DNA from: JAGOUB01 sp964640945
GTDB taxonomy: Bacteria; Patescibacteriota; Gracilibacteria; Peribacterales; Peribacteraceae
Length of the DNA: 64,000 bases
Reading direction: 5' to 3'
Assembly (NCBI GenBank): GCA_964640945.1
Contig: CAZXIV010000001.1
Location: 124,001 to 188,000 of the forward strand
Part shown: positions 36,795 through 44,273 of the stretch, piece by piece
Numbering within the stretch: position 1 is the first letter of the stretch
Layout: every line of letters starts with the position of its first letter
Made by a program: the position numbers and the translations under genes
Notes under the pieces: generated by a model
What the model was told of the DNA's origin: nothing
What the model saw: only the letters and a program-made list of their open reading frames with translations
The model's database searches: none

Positions 36795-38684
36795 TTATTT
36801 GGCCTCTTTCTTGTCATCCACCACCTCGGCGTCCACGACGCCGTCGTCCTTCTTGGCGCCCCCGGCGGCCTGCTCCTTCTGGGCCTGCTCGTAGATGAGT
36901 TTGCCGATTTCCTGAGCGGAGAGGGCGACCTCCTCGGTCTTCTTCTTGATGTCGTCCTTGGACGCGTCCTCCTTGCCGAGGAGATCCTTCAGCTCGCCGA
37001 TACCGGTGTTCACCTTCTTCTTCACCTCATCGGAGATCTTCGCATCATGCTCGCGCATCTGCTTCTCCAAGTTGAAGATCAAGCCGTCAGCTTCGTTGCG
37101 GGCGTCGATGAGCTCCTTCTTTTTCTTATCCTCTTCAGCGTTGAGCTCGGCGTCTTTACGCATCTTCTCCACCTCGTCCTTACTGAGGCCGGTCGAGCCG
37201 CGGATGGTGATTTGCTGTTCCTTGCCCGTGCCCTTGTCCTTGGCGCGCACGGAGAGGATGCCGCTGGCGTCCAGGTCGAATGTCACTTCGATCTGCGGCA
37301 GGCCGCGCGGTGCGGGCACGATGCCGTCGAGGATAAAACGACCGAGAGATTTATTATCCTTGGCGAACTCGCGCTCACCCTGCACAACGTGGATCTCCAC
37401 CGAGGGCTGGTTGTCGGCCGCCGTCGAGAAGACCTGACTCTTGCTCGTCGGGATTTTGGAGTTGCGCTCAATGAGTTTGGTCGCCACACCGCCGAGCGTC
37501 TCGAGACCCATGGAGAGCGGGGTGACGTCGACGAGCACGATGTCCTTATCAATGTCGCCACCAAGCACACCGGCCTGGATGGCGGCGCCGATGGCCACCA
37601 CCTCATCGGGATTCACGCCCTTGTGTGGCTCCTTGCCGAAGAGCTCCTTCACTTTGGCGACCACCGCCGGCATCCGTGTCATACCGCCGACGAGAACCAC
37701 CTCGCCAATCTCCGACTTGGAGATTTTGGCGTCCTTTAGCGCCGCTTCACAGGGGCCGACAGTTTTCTGAATCAGCACTTCCACCAAGTTCTCAAGCTTG
37801 GCGCGCGATAGTTTGGTGACGAGGTGCTTGGGGCCCGTGGCATCGGCGGTGATGAACGGCAGGTTGATCTCCGTCTCCGTGGAGGAGGAGAGCTCGATCT
37901 TCGCTTTCTCGGCCGCTTCGCGCAGACGCTGGATGGCGATCTTGTCTTTGGACAGGTCGACGCCCTGGTCTTTGAGGAATTCCTCCAGGAGCCAGAGGAC
38001 GATGGTGTGGTCGAAGTCATCCCCCCCCAGGTGCGTGTCACCATTGGTGGCCACCACCTCAAAGACGCCGTCGCCGAGTTCGAGCACCGACACGTCGAAC
38101 GTGCCGCCACCGAGATCGTAGACGATGATCTTTTTACTCTCGGTCTTTTCCAGGCCGTAGGCCAGGGCGGCTGCGGTCGGCTCGTTGATGATGCGCACCA
38201 CTTCCAGGCCGGCGATCTGGCCGGCTTCCTTGGTGGCCTGGCGCTGGCTGTCATCAAAGTACGCCGGCACCGTGATAACGGCTTTGGAAACCGTTTGGCC
38301 AAGGAATGCTTCGGCGTCCTTTTTCAATTTCTGGAGAACCTTGGCACTTACTTCCTGGGGGAGCATCTCCTTGCCTCCCACGACGATCACGGCCCGCTCT
38401 TCTTTGCCTGCCTTCACTTCGTAGGGCATGTGGCTGGCTTCAGCCTTCACTTCCGAAAAGCGGTGGCCGATAAAGCGCTTCGCCGAAAAAATCGTGTTTT
38501 TTGGATTGGTGACGGCCTGCCGCTTAGCCGAGACGCCGACCAGAACTTCCGCATCCTTGAAGCCGACAATGGACGGCGTAGTGCGGTTGCCTTCGGAGTT
38601 CGGGATGACAGTGGGCTCACCGCCTTCGATGACGGCGACGCAGGAGTTGGTGGTACCGAGGTCGATACCGATAATCTTGGACAT
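36795..38684 (-). CDS. dnaK: molecular chaperone DnaK (Hsp70)
   Basis: 629 aa from ATG 38684. GIDLGTTNS at the N-terminus, VPAYFDDSQRQATKEAG, VYDLGGGTFDVSVLEL, LVGGMTRMPAV and substrate-domain TPLSMGLETLGG. The C-terminal tail ends DAEVVDDKKEAK, as in bacterial DnaK. grpE and dnaJ are not adjacent. Confidence 0.97.
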   Translation of the reverse strand: MSKIIGIDLGTTNSCVAVIEGGEPTVIPNSEGNRTTPSIVGFKDAEVLVGVSAKRQAVTNPKNTIFSAKRFIGHRFSEVKAEASHMPYEVKAGKEERAVIVVGGKEMLPQEVSAKVLQKLKKDAEAFLGQTVSKAVITVPAYFDDSQRQATKEAGQIAGLEVVRIINEPTAAALAYGLEKTESKKIIVYDLGGGTFDVSVLELGDGVFEVVATNGDTHLGGDDFDHTIVLWLLEEFLKDQGVDLSKDKIAIQRLREAAEKAKIELSSSTETEINLPFITADATGPKHLVTKLSRAKLENLVEVLIQKTVGPCEAALKDAKISKSEIGEVVLVGGMTRMPAVVAKVKELFGKEPHKGVNPDEVVAIGAAIQAGVLGGDIDKDIVLVDVTPLSMGLETLGGVATKLIERNSKIPTSKSQVFSTAADNQPSVEIHVVQGEREFAKDNKSLGRFILDGIVPAPRGLPQIEVTFDLDASGILSVRAKDKGTGKEQQITIRGSTGLSKDEVEKMRKDAELNAEEDKKKKELIDARNEADGLIFNLEKQMREHDAKISDEVKKKVNTGIGELKDLLGKEDASKDDIKKKTEEVALSAQEIGKLIYEQAQKEQAAGGAKKDDGVVDAEVVDDKKEAK

Positions 38685-38807
38685 AGTGAGAGGTGATAAG
38701 AGAGTTATCACTCAAGAGTTTAGAGTGATAAGAAAGACGGGTCAAGAGGTACGGCCGGCCCCAATCGTGAGGCACAGATCTGCATAATCGGCAGAGCGCA
38801 GACTTGG

Positions 38808-39506
38808 CTACGCTTCCATTGGGCCAATATCCTCACTTGGACGGCGCGGCAGGCTGCCCATGGTGGGGGCGCCCTGGCGACCCAGCAGGAGGCGGCGTGA
38901 CTCGAGAATAGCGGCGCCGACGAGCGCGCTGCTCGTGAGGAAATAATCGTCGTCGCCTAATTTCGCCACCAATACTTTCGTTCGGGCGATGCCCGTTCGT
39001 CCCAATTCGTGCGCCATCGCCTCGACCAGCTCTTCGGCTGAGAGACCATCCTGGCGGACATCGCGGTACACGAGGTCGATCAAGCCATGGACGACATCAT
39101 GAGCGGTATTACTGCGCTCCGGAAGCTCTTGGTTCGGCTCGTAGTGGAAGTAATCGACGAGGGGCAGAGCCTCTTCGAGAATCATGCGCGACGTGCGTAC
39201 GATCTCTTTTGGCAGAGGGGCACGACGGAGCAGGGGCATGCTTTGGACGAGGCTTTTAGCCAGAGGCACCAGCTCCCCCGAGGACAAGCGCTGGCGCGCG
39301 TGGCGATGAGCCAAGGCCGGCGAGTAGGCCCGCTCCCCTTTGACGCAGTCGCAGATAGCCGTACGCAGTAACACATGCGCTGCCTGGATGGTCAGCATCT
39401 TCCAACGCTCTGCCCGGCGAACATTCCTCGTCGCGGCCGAAATCAAATGAACGTCAAATTGGAGGCAGTCATCAAGGACCTGCCAAGGGGCATTATTCGG
39501 AGACAT
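38808..39506 (-). CDS. hypothetical protein
   Basis: 232 aa, unrecognised. Mostly helical; ERWKMLTIQAAHVLLRTAICDCVK and a C-terminal ALVGAAILESRRLLL segment. Codon use matches core neighbours, so probably a native lineage gene. Divergent from obg. Confidence 0.45.
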   Translation of the reverse strand: MSPNNAPWQVLDDCLQFDVHLISAATRNVRRAERWKMLTIQAAHVLLRTAICDCVKGERAYSPALAHRHARQRLSSGELVPLAKSLVQSMPLLRRAPLPKEIVRTSRMILEEALPLVDYFHYEPNQELPERSNTAHDVVHGLIDLVYRDVRQDGLSAEELVEAMAHELGRTGIARTKVLVAKLGDDDYFLTSSALVGAAILESRRLLLGRQGAPTMGSLPRRPSEDIGPMEA

Positions 39507-39561
39507 ATATTTAGTGTGTCAATTTAGCTGCTTTTTCGCAAGAAATCGCTACAATCGGGCC

Positions 39562-40935
39562 ATGTTCCTCGATGAAGCCACCATCAGCGTGTCGGCTGGC
39601 AACGGCGGGCGCGGTTGCGTCGGCTGGCGCCGCGAGAAGTTCGAGCCCATGGGCGGTCCGGACGGCGGCGACGGTGGCCGTGGCGGCAACGTCTTCTTCG
39701 TAGCCGACCGCAACTGCGACACGCTCTCCGATTACGCCTCCCGTAAAGATTTCGAAGCCCCCCCCGGCGATTTTGGTTCCGGCCAAAATCGTCACGGCCG
39801 TGACGGCGAAGATCTGGAACTACGTGTGCCCCCGGGCACGATCGTGCGCATGATTGCCCATAACGGCGTCGCTCAGCATGAGCTCATCGGCGACTTGGAG
39901 CACGATGGCGACCGCGTCCTGGCTGCCAGCGGCGGTCGCGGCGGCTTCGGTAACGGCCATTTTAAAAGTTCTACCCGCCAAGCCCCCGATTTTGCCGAAC
40001 TAGGCGAGCCCGGCGAGCAGGCGATGGTAAAGCTCGAGCTCCGACTGGTGGCCGACGTCGGCATCATCGGTTACCCGAACGTCGGCAAGTCGACCCTCAT
40101 CTCGGTGGTGAGCGGTGCCAGGCCCAAGATCGCCAACTATCCTTTTACCACGCTTGTCCCCAACCTCGGCGTCGTCACCGTCGACGACCGCGCCTTTGTC
40201 CTCTGCGATATTCCTGGTCTCATTGAGGGCGCCAGCGAAGGCAAGGGCCTTGGGCACGAGTTCCTCCGGCATGTAGAACGCTGTGGCATCCTGCTGCACC
40301 TCATCGACGTCAGCCGCGCCCTGCCACCCGAAGGCGGTGAGCCCGATCCCCTCCTCCTGGTGCAGGACTACCGGGTTATCCGTCGGGAGCTCGAGAAGAG
40401 CTCAGCCTCGCTCGCCGCCAAAAAAGAGCTCATCGTGCTCAATAAAATCGACCTCATCCCCCACCAGCTTGAGGGCATCCGCGCCGCCTTCAAGAAGGAA
40501 GGCATCGTGATTGATACCGAGATCTCCGCCGCCACCACGCTTGGCACACGCGAATTGATGGCCAAACTGATGCCGATTGTCCTGGCCGAACGTCAGAAGC
40601 GCGAAATCGAGGCCGTGCCGGTGCCAGAGGAGCCGGGCGAGAAGCAGGTCGTGCTTCGTCCTCACCTGGATGACCGACGAATGGGCGCCTACCGGGTAGA
40701 AGTCCGCGAGGGCGCGGTGTGTGTGACGGGTAAACGCATCGAGCAATTTGCGCAAATGACCGACTTCAACAGCCGCGGTGCCACCGACCGTTTCCGCGAC
40801 GTCTTGCACCGCACCGGCCTACGCCGCGCCATTAAGCGCGTTCGTCCGACACCAAACTGCCAAGTGTTCATCGGGAATATCCCCGTCGAGCGCTACCTGG
40901 AGGAGGGACTTCTCATCTGGAACGAGCGCGAATAA
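39562..40935 (+). CDS. obg: GTPase Obg
   Basis: 457 aa from ATG 39562. The glycine-rich Obg fold (GNGGRGCVGWRREKFEPMGGPDGGDGG) is followed by the G domain: GYPNVGKST, the switch region with DIPGLIEGASEGKGLG, NKIDL, then a C-terminal OCT-like domain (GAYRVEVREGAVCVTG). Ribosome-assembly GTPase. Confidence 0.95.
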   Translation: MFLDEATISVSAGNGGRGCVGWRREKFEPMGGPDGGDGGRGGNVFFVADRNCDTLSDYASRKDFEAPPGDFGSGQNRHGRDGEDLELRVPPGTIVRMIAHNGVAQHELIGDLEHDGDRVLAASGGRGGFGNGHFKSSTRQAPDFAELGEPGEQAMVKLELRLVADVGIIGYPNVGKSTLISVVSGARPKIANYPFTTLVPNLGVVTVDDRAFVLCDIPGLIEGASEGKGLGHEFLRHVERCGILLHLIDVSRALPPEGGEPDPLLLVQDYRVIRRELEKSSASLAAKKELIVLNKIDLIPHQLEGIRAAFKKEGIVIDTEISAATTLGTRELMAKLMPIVLAERQKREIEAVPVPEEPGEKQVVLRPHLDDRRMGAYRVEVREGAVCVTGKRIEQFAQMTDFNSRGATDRFRDVLHRTGLRRAIKRVRPTPNCQVFIGNIPVERYLEEGLLIWNERE

Positions 40936-41037
40936 GGCGCGAAGAATAGTGTCGGTAGGCTTTTGCGAACAAAGTATTGATCTTTAAATATATCTATGCA
41001 ATTCTGTCAATTAGCCCCTTTCACCATCGGATACCCG

Positions 41038-41084
41038 TGAGGTAAGCGCCCTACCCATCGTTCGTGGATAGCGTGCTTGCCTCA
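41038..41084 (+). promoter_or_regulatory. 47-nt leader hairpin (family B)
   Basis: Base TGAGGTAAGC/GCTTGCCTCA, upper stem CTACCCA/TGGATAG around TCGTTCG. Aligns without gaps to 27273-27319, with compensatory pair changes. A second hairpin (CGCGGT/ACCGCG near 41102) precedes the start codon. Confidence 0.65.
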
Positions 41085-41143
41085 GAACTTTCTGGGTAGC
41101 CGCGGTTCAACCGCGAACAGTATTTTCCACCTGGAGTACACCC

Positions 41144-41659
41144 GTGACCATGTCCCTCGTCTTTGATGCGGCCGTTACCCTCGGCATTGGCAAACCGACC
41201 CGGTCGGCACTGCCGGCCCCAACGGACGATTACGTGACCGTCCGCGTCCCCAAAGGTACCACTCTCAGGGATGTCCGCACCTCCCGACTCGGCCTGGAGT
41301 ATATGAAGCTCCAGGACTGGTTCGTCCACCGGACCTGGTATGAAACTCCTCTCGCGGACGGCCTGTGGCTCTTTCGGATTATGGCAGACTCAGGCGGTAA
41401 GTCGACCAGCGAGCAGCGCAGTTTGATGCGCGCAGGCGAATCGTTCGCACCCCCCGCTCTCGCCGCCGCCGCCCTGCTTTGCCTAAAATCAAAAGGCATC
41501 GACGCGATCAATAACAACTTTTTGACCGTGGACTCGCCCCCGTATGTGGGGCCGGGTTACGTCTTGCAGTTGGGTTGGCCCCTGCGCCTCGAGCTGCTGA
41601 CGCACGTGGACCGTTCCGAGAGTTTCTCGGTGGCAGCGGCCGCCCGCCGACTGCGGTAA
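41144..41659 (+). CDS. hypothetical protein, paralogous family member B
   Basis: 171 aa from GTG 41144 (GGAG 8 bases upstream; ATG 41150 is possible). Aligned with member A through DDYVTVRV...TLRDVR, DWFVHRTWYE, GLWLFRIMADSGG, EQRSLMRAGESFAPPALAAAALLCL. The C-terminus has diverged and lacks the conserved WLSS end. Own leader hairpin and terminator. Function unknown. Confidence 0.6.
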   Translation: MTMSLVFDAAVTLGIGKPTRSALPAPTDDYVTVRVPKGTTLRDVRTSRLGLEYMKLQDWFVHRTWYETPLADGLWLFRIMADSGGKSTSEQRSLMRAGESFAPPALAAAALLCLKSKGIDAINNNFLTVDSPPYVGPGYVLQLGWPLRLELLTHVDRSESFSVAAAARRLR

Positions 41660-41683
41660 ACCCTATCCATCCCTTCCCCTTTC

Positions 41684-41715
41684 GCCCTGCCACTCCGTGG
41701 CAGGGCTTCTTTTTG
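41684..41715 (+). terminator. Rho-independent terminator
   Basis: GCCCTGCCAC-TCC-GTGGCAGGGC stem followed by TTCTTTTT. Confidence 0.9.
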
Positions 41716-41819
41716 TCCTCCGAAACACCTGAACTCAGGCCTGTCGTGCTAGCCACATGCTCTCGCTTGATCACTGCCGAGAGAAACTCGGCCGAACATG
41801 ACCGACAGGGAGTGCACTT

Positions 41820-41875
41820 CGCGCCGCCTTTTTACCGCTTTGCTCCGCAAAGCAGGCAGCTGAGCTACCGGGCCG
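41820..41875 (-). repeat. tRNA-Phe 5'-fragment with stem-loop
   Basis: On the minus strand 18 bases (GGCCCGGTAGCTCAGCTG) are identical to the 5' end of tRNA-Phe, which lies just upstream on the same strand. They run into the hairpin GCTTTGC-GGA-GCAAAGC and then GGTAAAAAGG. No anticodon or T-arm follows. Confidence 0.65.
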
Positions 41876-41894
41876 TGCGAGCCGTGCATGAGAA

Positions 41895-41970
41895 TGGTGG
41901 CCCAGATCGGGATCGAACCGATGACACCTCCCTCTTCAGGGGAGTGCTCTACCAGCTGAGCTACCGGGCC
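41895..41970 (-). tRNA. tRNA-Phe (GAA anticodon)
   Basis: Acceptor GGCCCGG/CTGGGCC, anticodon arm CTCCC-CTGAAGA-GGGAG (GAA), T-arm ATCGG-TTCGATC-CCGAT, CCA encoded. Confidence 0.95.
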
Positions 41971-42061
41971 ATTCTTCAATGGGCTGGCAGACTATAGCAA
42001 TACAGGCAATCAAGGTGAAGGGTGGATTTTGTCGATTTGAACAGTAGAATGGCCGCACTTT

Positions 42062-42130
42062 GGGGCTATTGCTTAGTTGGCCGCCGAACCCTTGGGCGAG
42101 GCGCATCATCATAAAAGCCGCTGCAACGCC
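42062..42130 (+). repeat. tRNA-Ala 5'-fragment with covarying stem-loop (copy 1)
   Basis: Starts GGGGCTATTGCTTAGTTGG, a slightly changed tRNA-Ala 5' end. A hairpin follows with CGCC/GGCG, a GA/GA internal loop and CCC/GGG, then CATCATCATAAAA. Confidence 0.6.
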
Positions 42131-42158
42131 CTGATTCGATCCTTCTTTCCAACCACGT

Positions 42159-42223
42159 GGGGCTGTAGCTCAGTTGGCCACCGAGCGTTTACGCGAGGTG
42201 CCATCATAAAAAGCGCTTAGCGC
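42159..42223 (+). repeat. tRNA-Ala 5'-fragment with covarying stem-loop (copy 2)
   Basis: Starts GGGGCTGTAGCTCAGTTGG, matching the true tRNA-Ala 5' end. A hairpin follows with CACC/GGTG, GA/GA and GCG-TTTA-CGC, then CCATCATAAAAA and a second hairpin GCGC-TTA-GCGC. Paired positions differ from copy 1 in a compensatory manner. Confidence 0.65.
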
Positions 42224-42250
42224 AGATATCATCTTGTACACTGACATCAT

Positions 42251-42326
42251 GGGGCTGTAGCTCAGTTGATAGAGCGCTACATTCGCATTGTAGAGGCCGA
42301 GGGTTTGACTCCCTTCAGCTCCACCA
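42251..42326 (+). tRNA. tRNA-Ala (CGC anticodon)
   Basis: Acceptor GGGGCTG/CAGCTCC, anticodon arm CTACA-TTCGCAT-TGTAG (CGC), T-arm GAGGG-TTTGACT-CCCTT, CCA encoded. D-loop AGTTGATA and T-loop TTTGACT show A19 and U56 in place of the usual G19 and C56, a compensated tertiary pair. Its 3' end is the repeated boundary of the adjoining unit array. Confidence 0.88.
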
Positions 42327-42486
42327 TCAGGGAATTCAAAAGTTTAAATGTGTGTTTGGATAAAGAATATCGCACTTTAAGGCGATTATAGGTGAGTTCA
42401 AAATCGAGATTTCTGTTCTCAGAGAATTCTCATCGTTCAGTGCAGTGAATGGCTATGTGTTGCGATTTTCTTGGAGTTCAAAATGC
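42316..42486 (+). repeat. boundary repeat R1 at the tRNA-Ala 3' end
   Basis: Begins with CAGCTCCACCATCA of the tRNA, includes the hairpin ATCGC-ACTTTAAG-GCGAT and GAGTTCAAAATCGAGATTTC, and ends AATGGCTATG..TTTTCTTGGAGTTCAAAA. Aligns with R2 (43283), R3 (53714) and R4 (57531). No gene. Confidence 0.65.
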
Positions 42487-42537
42487 TCCCTTCTGACAAG
42501 CGAATTTGAAGAGAGACGTTGTAGAATTTCCAGTTTG

Positions 42538-43062
42538 TTATGCAACCTTCTCGATAGGAGAAATCATTACGCCCTGTTCCTTCAATTTTTTCACAAAGGA
42601 TCCAAAGCTCTCCATGTCCATTGAGCGTCGCCTCTCATCTAACTGTTCAATATCCTCAATCGGAAAAGGTTCAAACTGCCCCTCGGCATTTTGGCGAAAT
42701 TCCGTACCGTATAATTGAGGCTTCCCGTTATTTGTCCTTATTCGGTCTTCGAAATGGGCAATCCATGATTTCTCAACTTCACCGTTAGAACAGGCCTTCA
42801 TCAGCTTTAAACAGTGATTATGGAATTCAGAATTAGGAGTGACATGCTGAACAATGTCCAACGCTAGTTTTGCTGCCTCTCTGCCGACCAAAGAAATAGT
42901 TGGCCACCCGATCTCGGCAACAATTTCTTGTAATTTATTCGTATTTTCTTCAATGACCGAGTCGTTAAATCCAGTTTCTTTATTTTTTCTCATTTCGTCA
43001 TCTCTGCGCTTCATCTCGGCCAAATCCTTTTTAATTCGAGTTATTGCACTCTGTTCATCCAT
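42538..43062 (-). CDS. DUF6624-like protein (cargo of unit 1)
   Basis: 174 aa from ATG 43062; the frame opens at 43134, but that part overlaps a decayed small ORF. WPTISLVGREAAKLALDIVQH, WIAHFEDRIRTNNGKPQLYGTEF and the end EDIEQLDERRRSM match the DUF6624 pattern. Function of that family is unknown. Sole gene of the first tRNA-Ala-anchored unit; AT-rich. Confidence 0.65.
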   Translation of the reverse strand: MDEQSAITRIKKDLAEMKRRDDEMRKNKETGFNDSVIEENTNKLQEIVAEIGWPTISLVGREAAKLALDIVQHVTPNSEFHNHCLKLMKACSNGEVEKSWIAHFEDRIRTNNGKPQLYGTEFRQNAEGQFEPFPIEDIEQLDERRRSMDMESFGSFVKKLKEQGVMISPIEKVA

Positions 43063-43094
43063 AGTGAATAGATGGTACCCTTCATCGGATTTAT

Positions 43095-43293
43095 AGGAGA
43101 GAGAAAAAGTTCCCAATCGTTCCCGACAGCTCATTGACTGATTTCTGGTTACAGGATCAGAGGTTCTTTTTCCTCAACTTGGCTGTTCAGCAGCAATATG
43201 ATGTTTTCGAGTGAGTAATGGAGTTCCGTGAACTTTTTGGCCAATTCAAGCATATCGAAGTTTCGTTCCCACCAGTTCCCTACAGCTCCACCA
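43095..43293 (-). pseudogene. decayed small ORF T1
   Basis: Starting in the TGGTGGAGC boundary, the frame reads GGAVGNWWERNFDMLEL, KFTELHYSLENIILLLN, then stops at 43149. The continuation KSVNELSGTIGNF is in another frame. It is homologous to T3 (43917) and T2 (53859), so this is a broken copy. Confidence 0.5.
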
Positions 43294-43424
43294 TCACGAA
43301 CTTCGAACTAACGAATTGGCATTTTAAGTTCGAGTTCGAGATCGGGATTTCCCTCTTCGGTACTTTCTAGATCTTGAATGCAGAAAATGGCTTCCAGTCG
43401 GTATTTTGTTGGAGTTCAAGAACT
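43283..43424 (+). repeat. boundary repeat R2
   Basis: CAGCTCCACCATCA identical to the tRNA-Ala 3' end and 967 bases from it, then a CGAACTTCGAAC/GTTCGAGTTCG imperfect hairpin, ATCGGGATTTC, and the end AAAATGGCTTCC..TTTTGTTGGAGTTCAA. Confidence 0.65.
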
Positions 43425-43531
43425 TCGATAGCACTAGGCTAACTTCTGCTCGAGATCTGTACAAAAATAGAAATTAATCTATAATCCATAATGTTGTAAA
43501 CTAAGTTCGCTGTTCTTTCGGAGGATCAACA

Positions 43532-43894
43532 ATGGTGGATCTAATGCTGGCTGGTCTCGACAGGGCAAACTGGCAGGTGCGCGTCACTGCCGAAATCAAG
43601 GATCTGCTCAAGAGGAACAAGTCTCTCAAAGATCAGGTCAACTGGGAAGCACTCTACGAGCAGGTGTCCGATCCCAGGCAGGTCGTGGTCGCGCTGCTGT
43701 TCGAGAAACGATCGGCAACCGGTCTCGCCGATGCGGCGACGATCCTCACCCATGCCGTGCTCGTGCCGCAGGACTGGCATACGGTCGTGACAGACTGGCG
43801 GGTGCGTCAGCGCAGCGGTCAGAAACTCATCATCGAGTTCTGGTCCGTCTGGAAAGACGATGCCACGTCCATCCTTGATCGTCTGAAGGTATAG
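43532..43894 (+). CDS. hypothetical protein (cargo of unit 2)
   Basis: 120 aa, unrecognised, soluble, helical N-terminus (NWQVRVTAEIKDLLKRNKSL) and a C-terminal strand-rich part. GGAGG ribosome site 8 bases before ATG. More GC-rich than the surrounding repeats, which suggests a different origin from its borders. Confidence 0.5.
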   Translation: MVDLMLAGLDRANWQVRVTAEIKDLLKRNKSLKDQVNWEALYEQVSDPRQVVVALLFEKRSATGLADAATILTHAVLVPQDWHTVVTDWRVRQRSGQKLIIEFWSVWKDDATSILDRLKV

Positions 43895-43913
43895 ACGACA
43901 GGAGTGCAACACC

Positions 43914-43943
43914 TGTCTACAGCCGCCACGGCGGCTGTAGACA
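43914..43943. terminator. 14-bp palindrome, bidirectional terminator-like
   Basis: TGTCTACAGCCGCC and its exact reverse complement separated by two bases, placed right after the 120-aa gene and at the end of the opposing ORF T3. The following run is only ATTT, so termination strength is uncertain. Confidence 0.5.
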
Positions 43944-44273
43944 ATTTAAACACTCACGAAAGTTCGAGAATGGTTCAGACAGCTCGTTGACGAAATTTTC
44001 ATCAAAGGGGAGGTGGCTCTTTTCATCTGACGGCCTGTTCAATATCGATATTATCCATTTCTGTGAATATTCGAGCTTTACGAACATTTCTGCCATAGTT
44101 TTCACATCTTGAGTCAGAAATCCCTGAAGTTCGAGATTGCTTCGGAATGCTCCACCAATATATAGAATACAAATCAGGTTTTTGTTTATCTGAAGAGCAA
44201 AAGTCGGTTCGAAGAGGAATAGCTCCACCCTCACCCCCCGCCCCATAAAGAGCGGGGGAAACGCACATAACAC
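43917..44273 (-). CDS. small ORF T3, most intact member of a repeat-linked family
   Basis: Open for 118 codons. The part shared with T1 and T2 starts in the boundary at 44157 (GGAFRSN) and reads FVKLEYSQKWIISILNRPSD and ENFVNELSEPFSNF. No convincing start codon or ribosome site. Upstream residues are encoded by another boundary-like sequence. Function unknown; it could itself be decaying. Confidence 0.35.
   Translation of the reverse strand: MLCAFPPLFMGRGVRVELFLFEPTFALQINKNLICILYIGGAFRSNLELQGFLTQDVKTMAEMFVKLEYSQKWIISILNRPSDEKSHLPFDENFVNELSEPFSNFRECLNCLQPPWRL
44149..44236 (+). repeat. truncated boundary repeat R6
   Basis: GCTCCACCA at 44149-44157, then AT-rich sequence with GTTCGAAGAGG, and a second boundary-like GCTCCACCC at 44222-44230. 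The end of the tandem array before core genes resume. Confidence 0.45.

Noticed and set aside
37824..38696. 290-codon frame antisense to dnaK
   Set aside because: Shadow of a highly conserved gene; no family features of its own.
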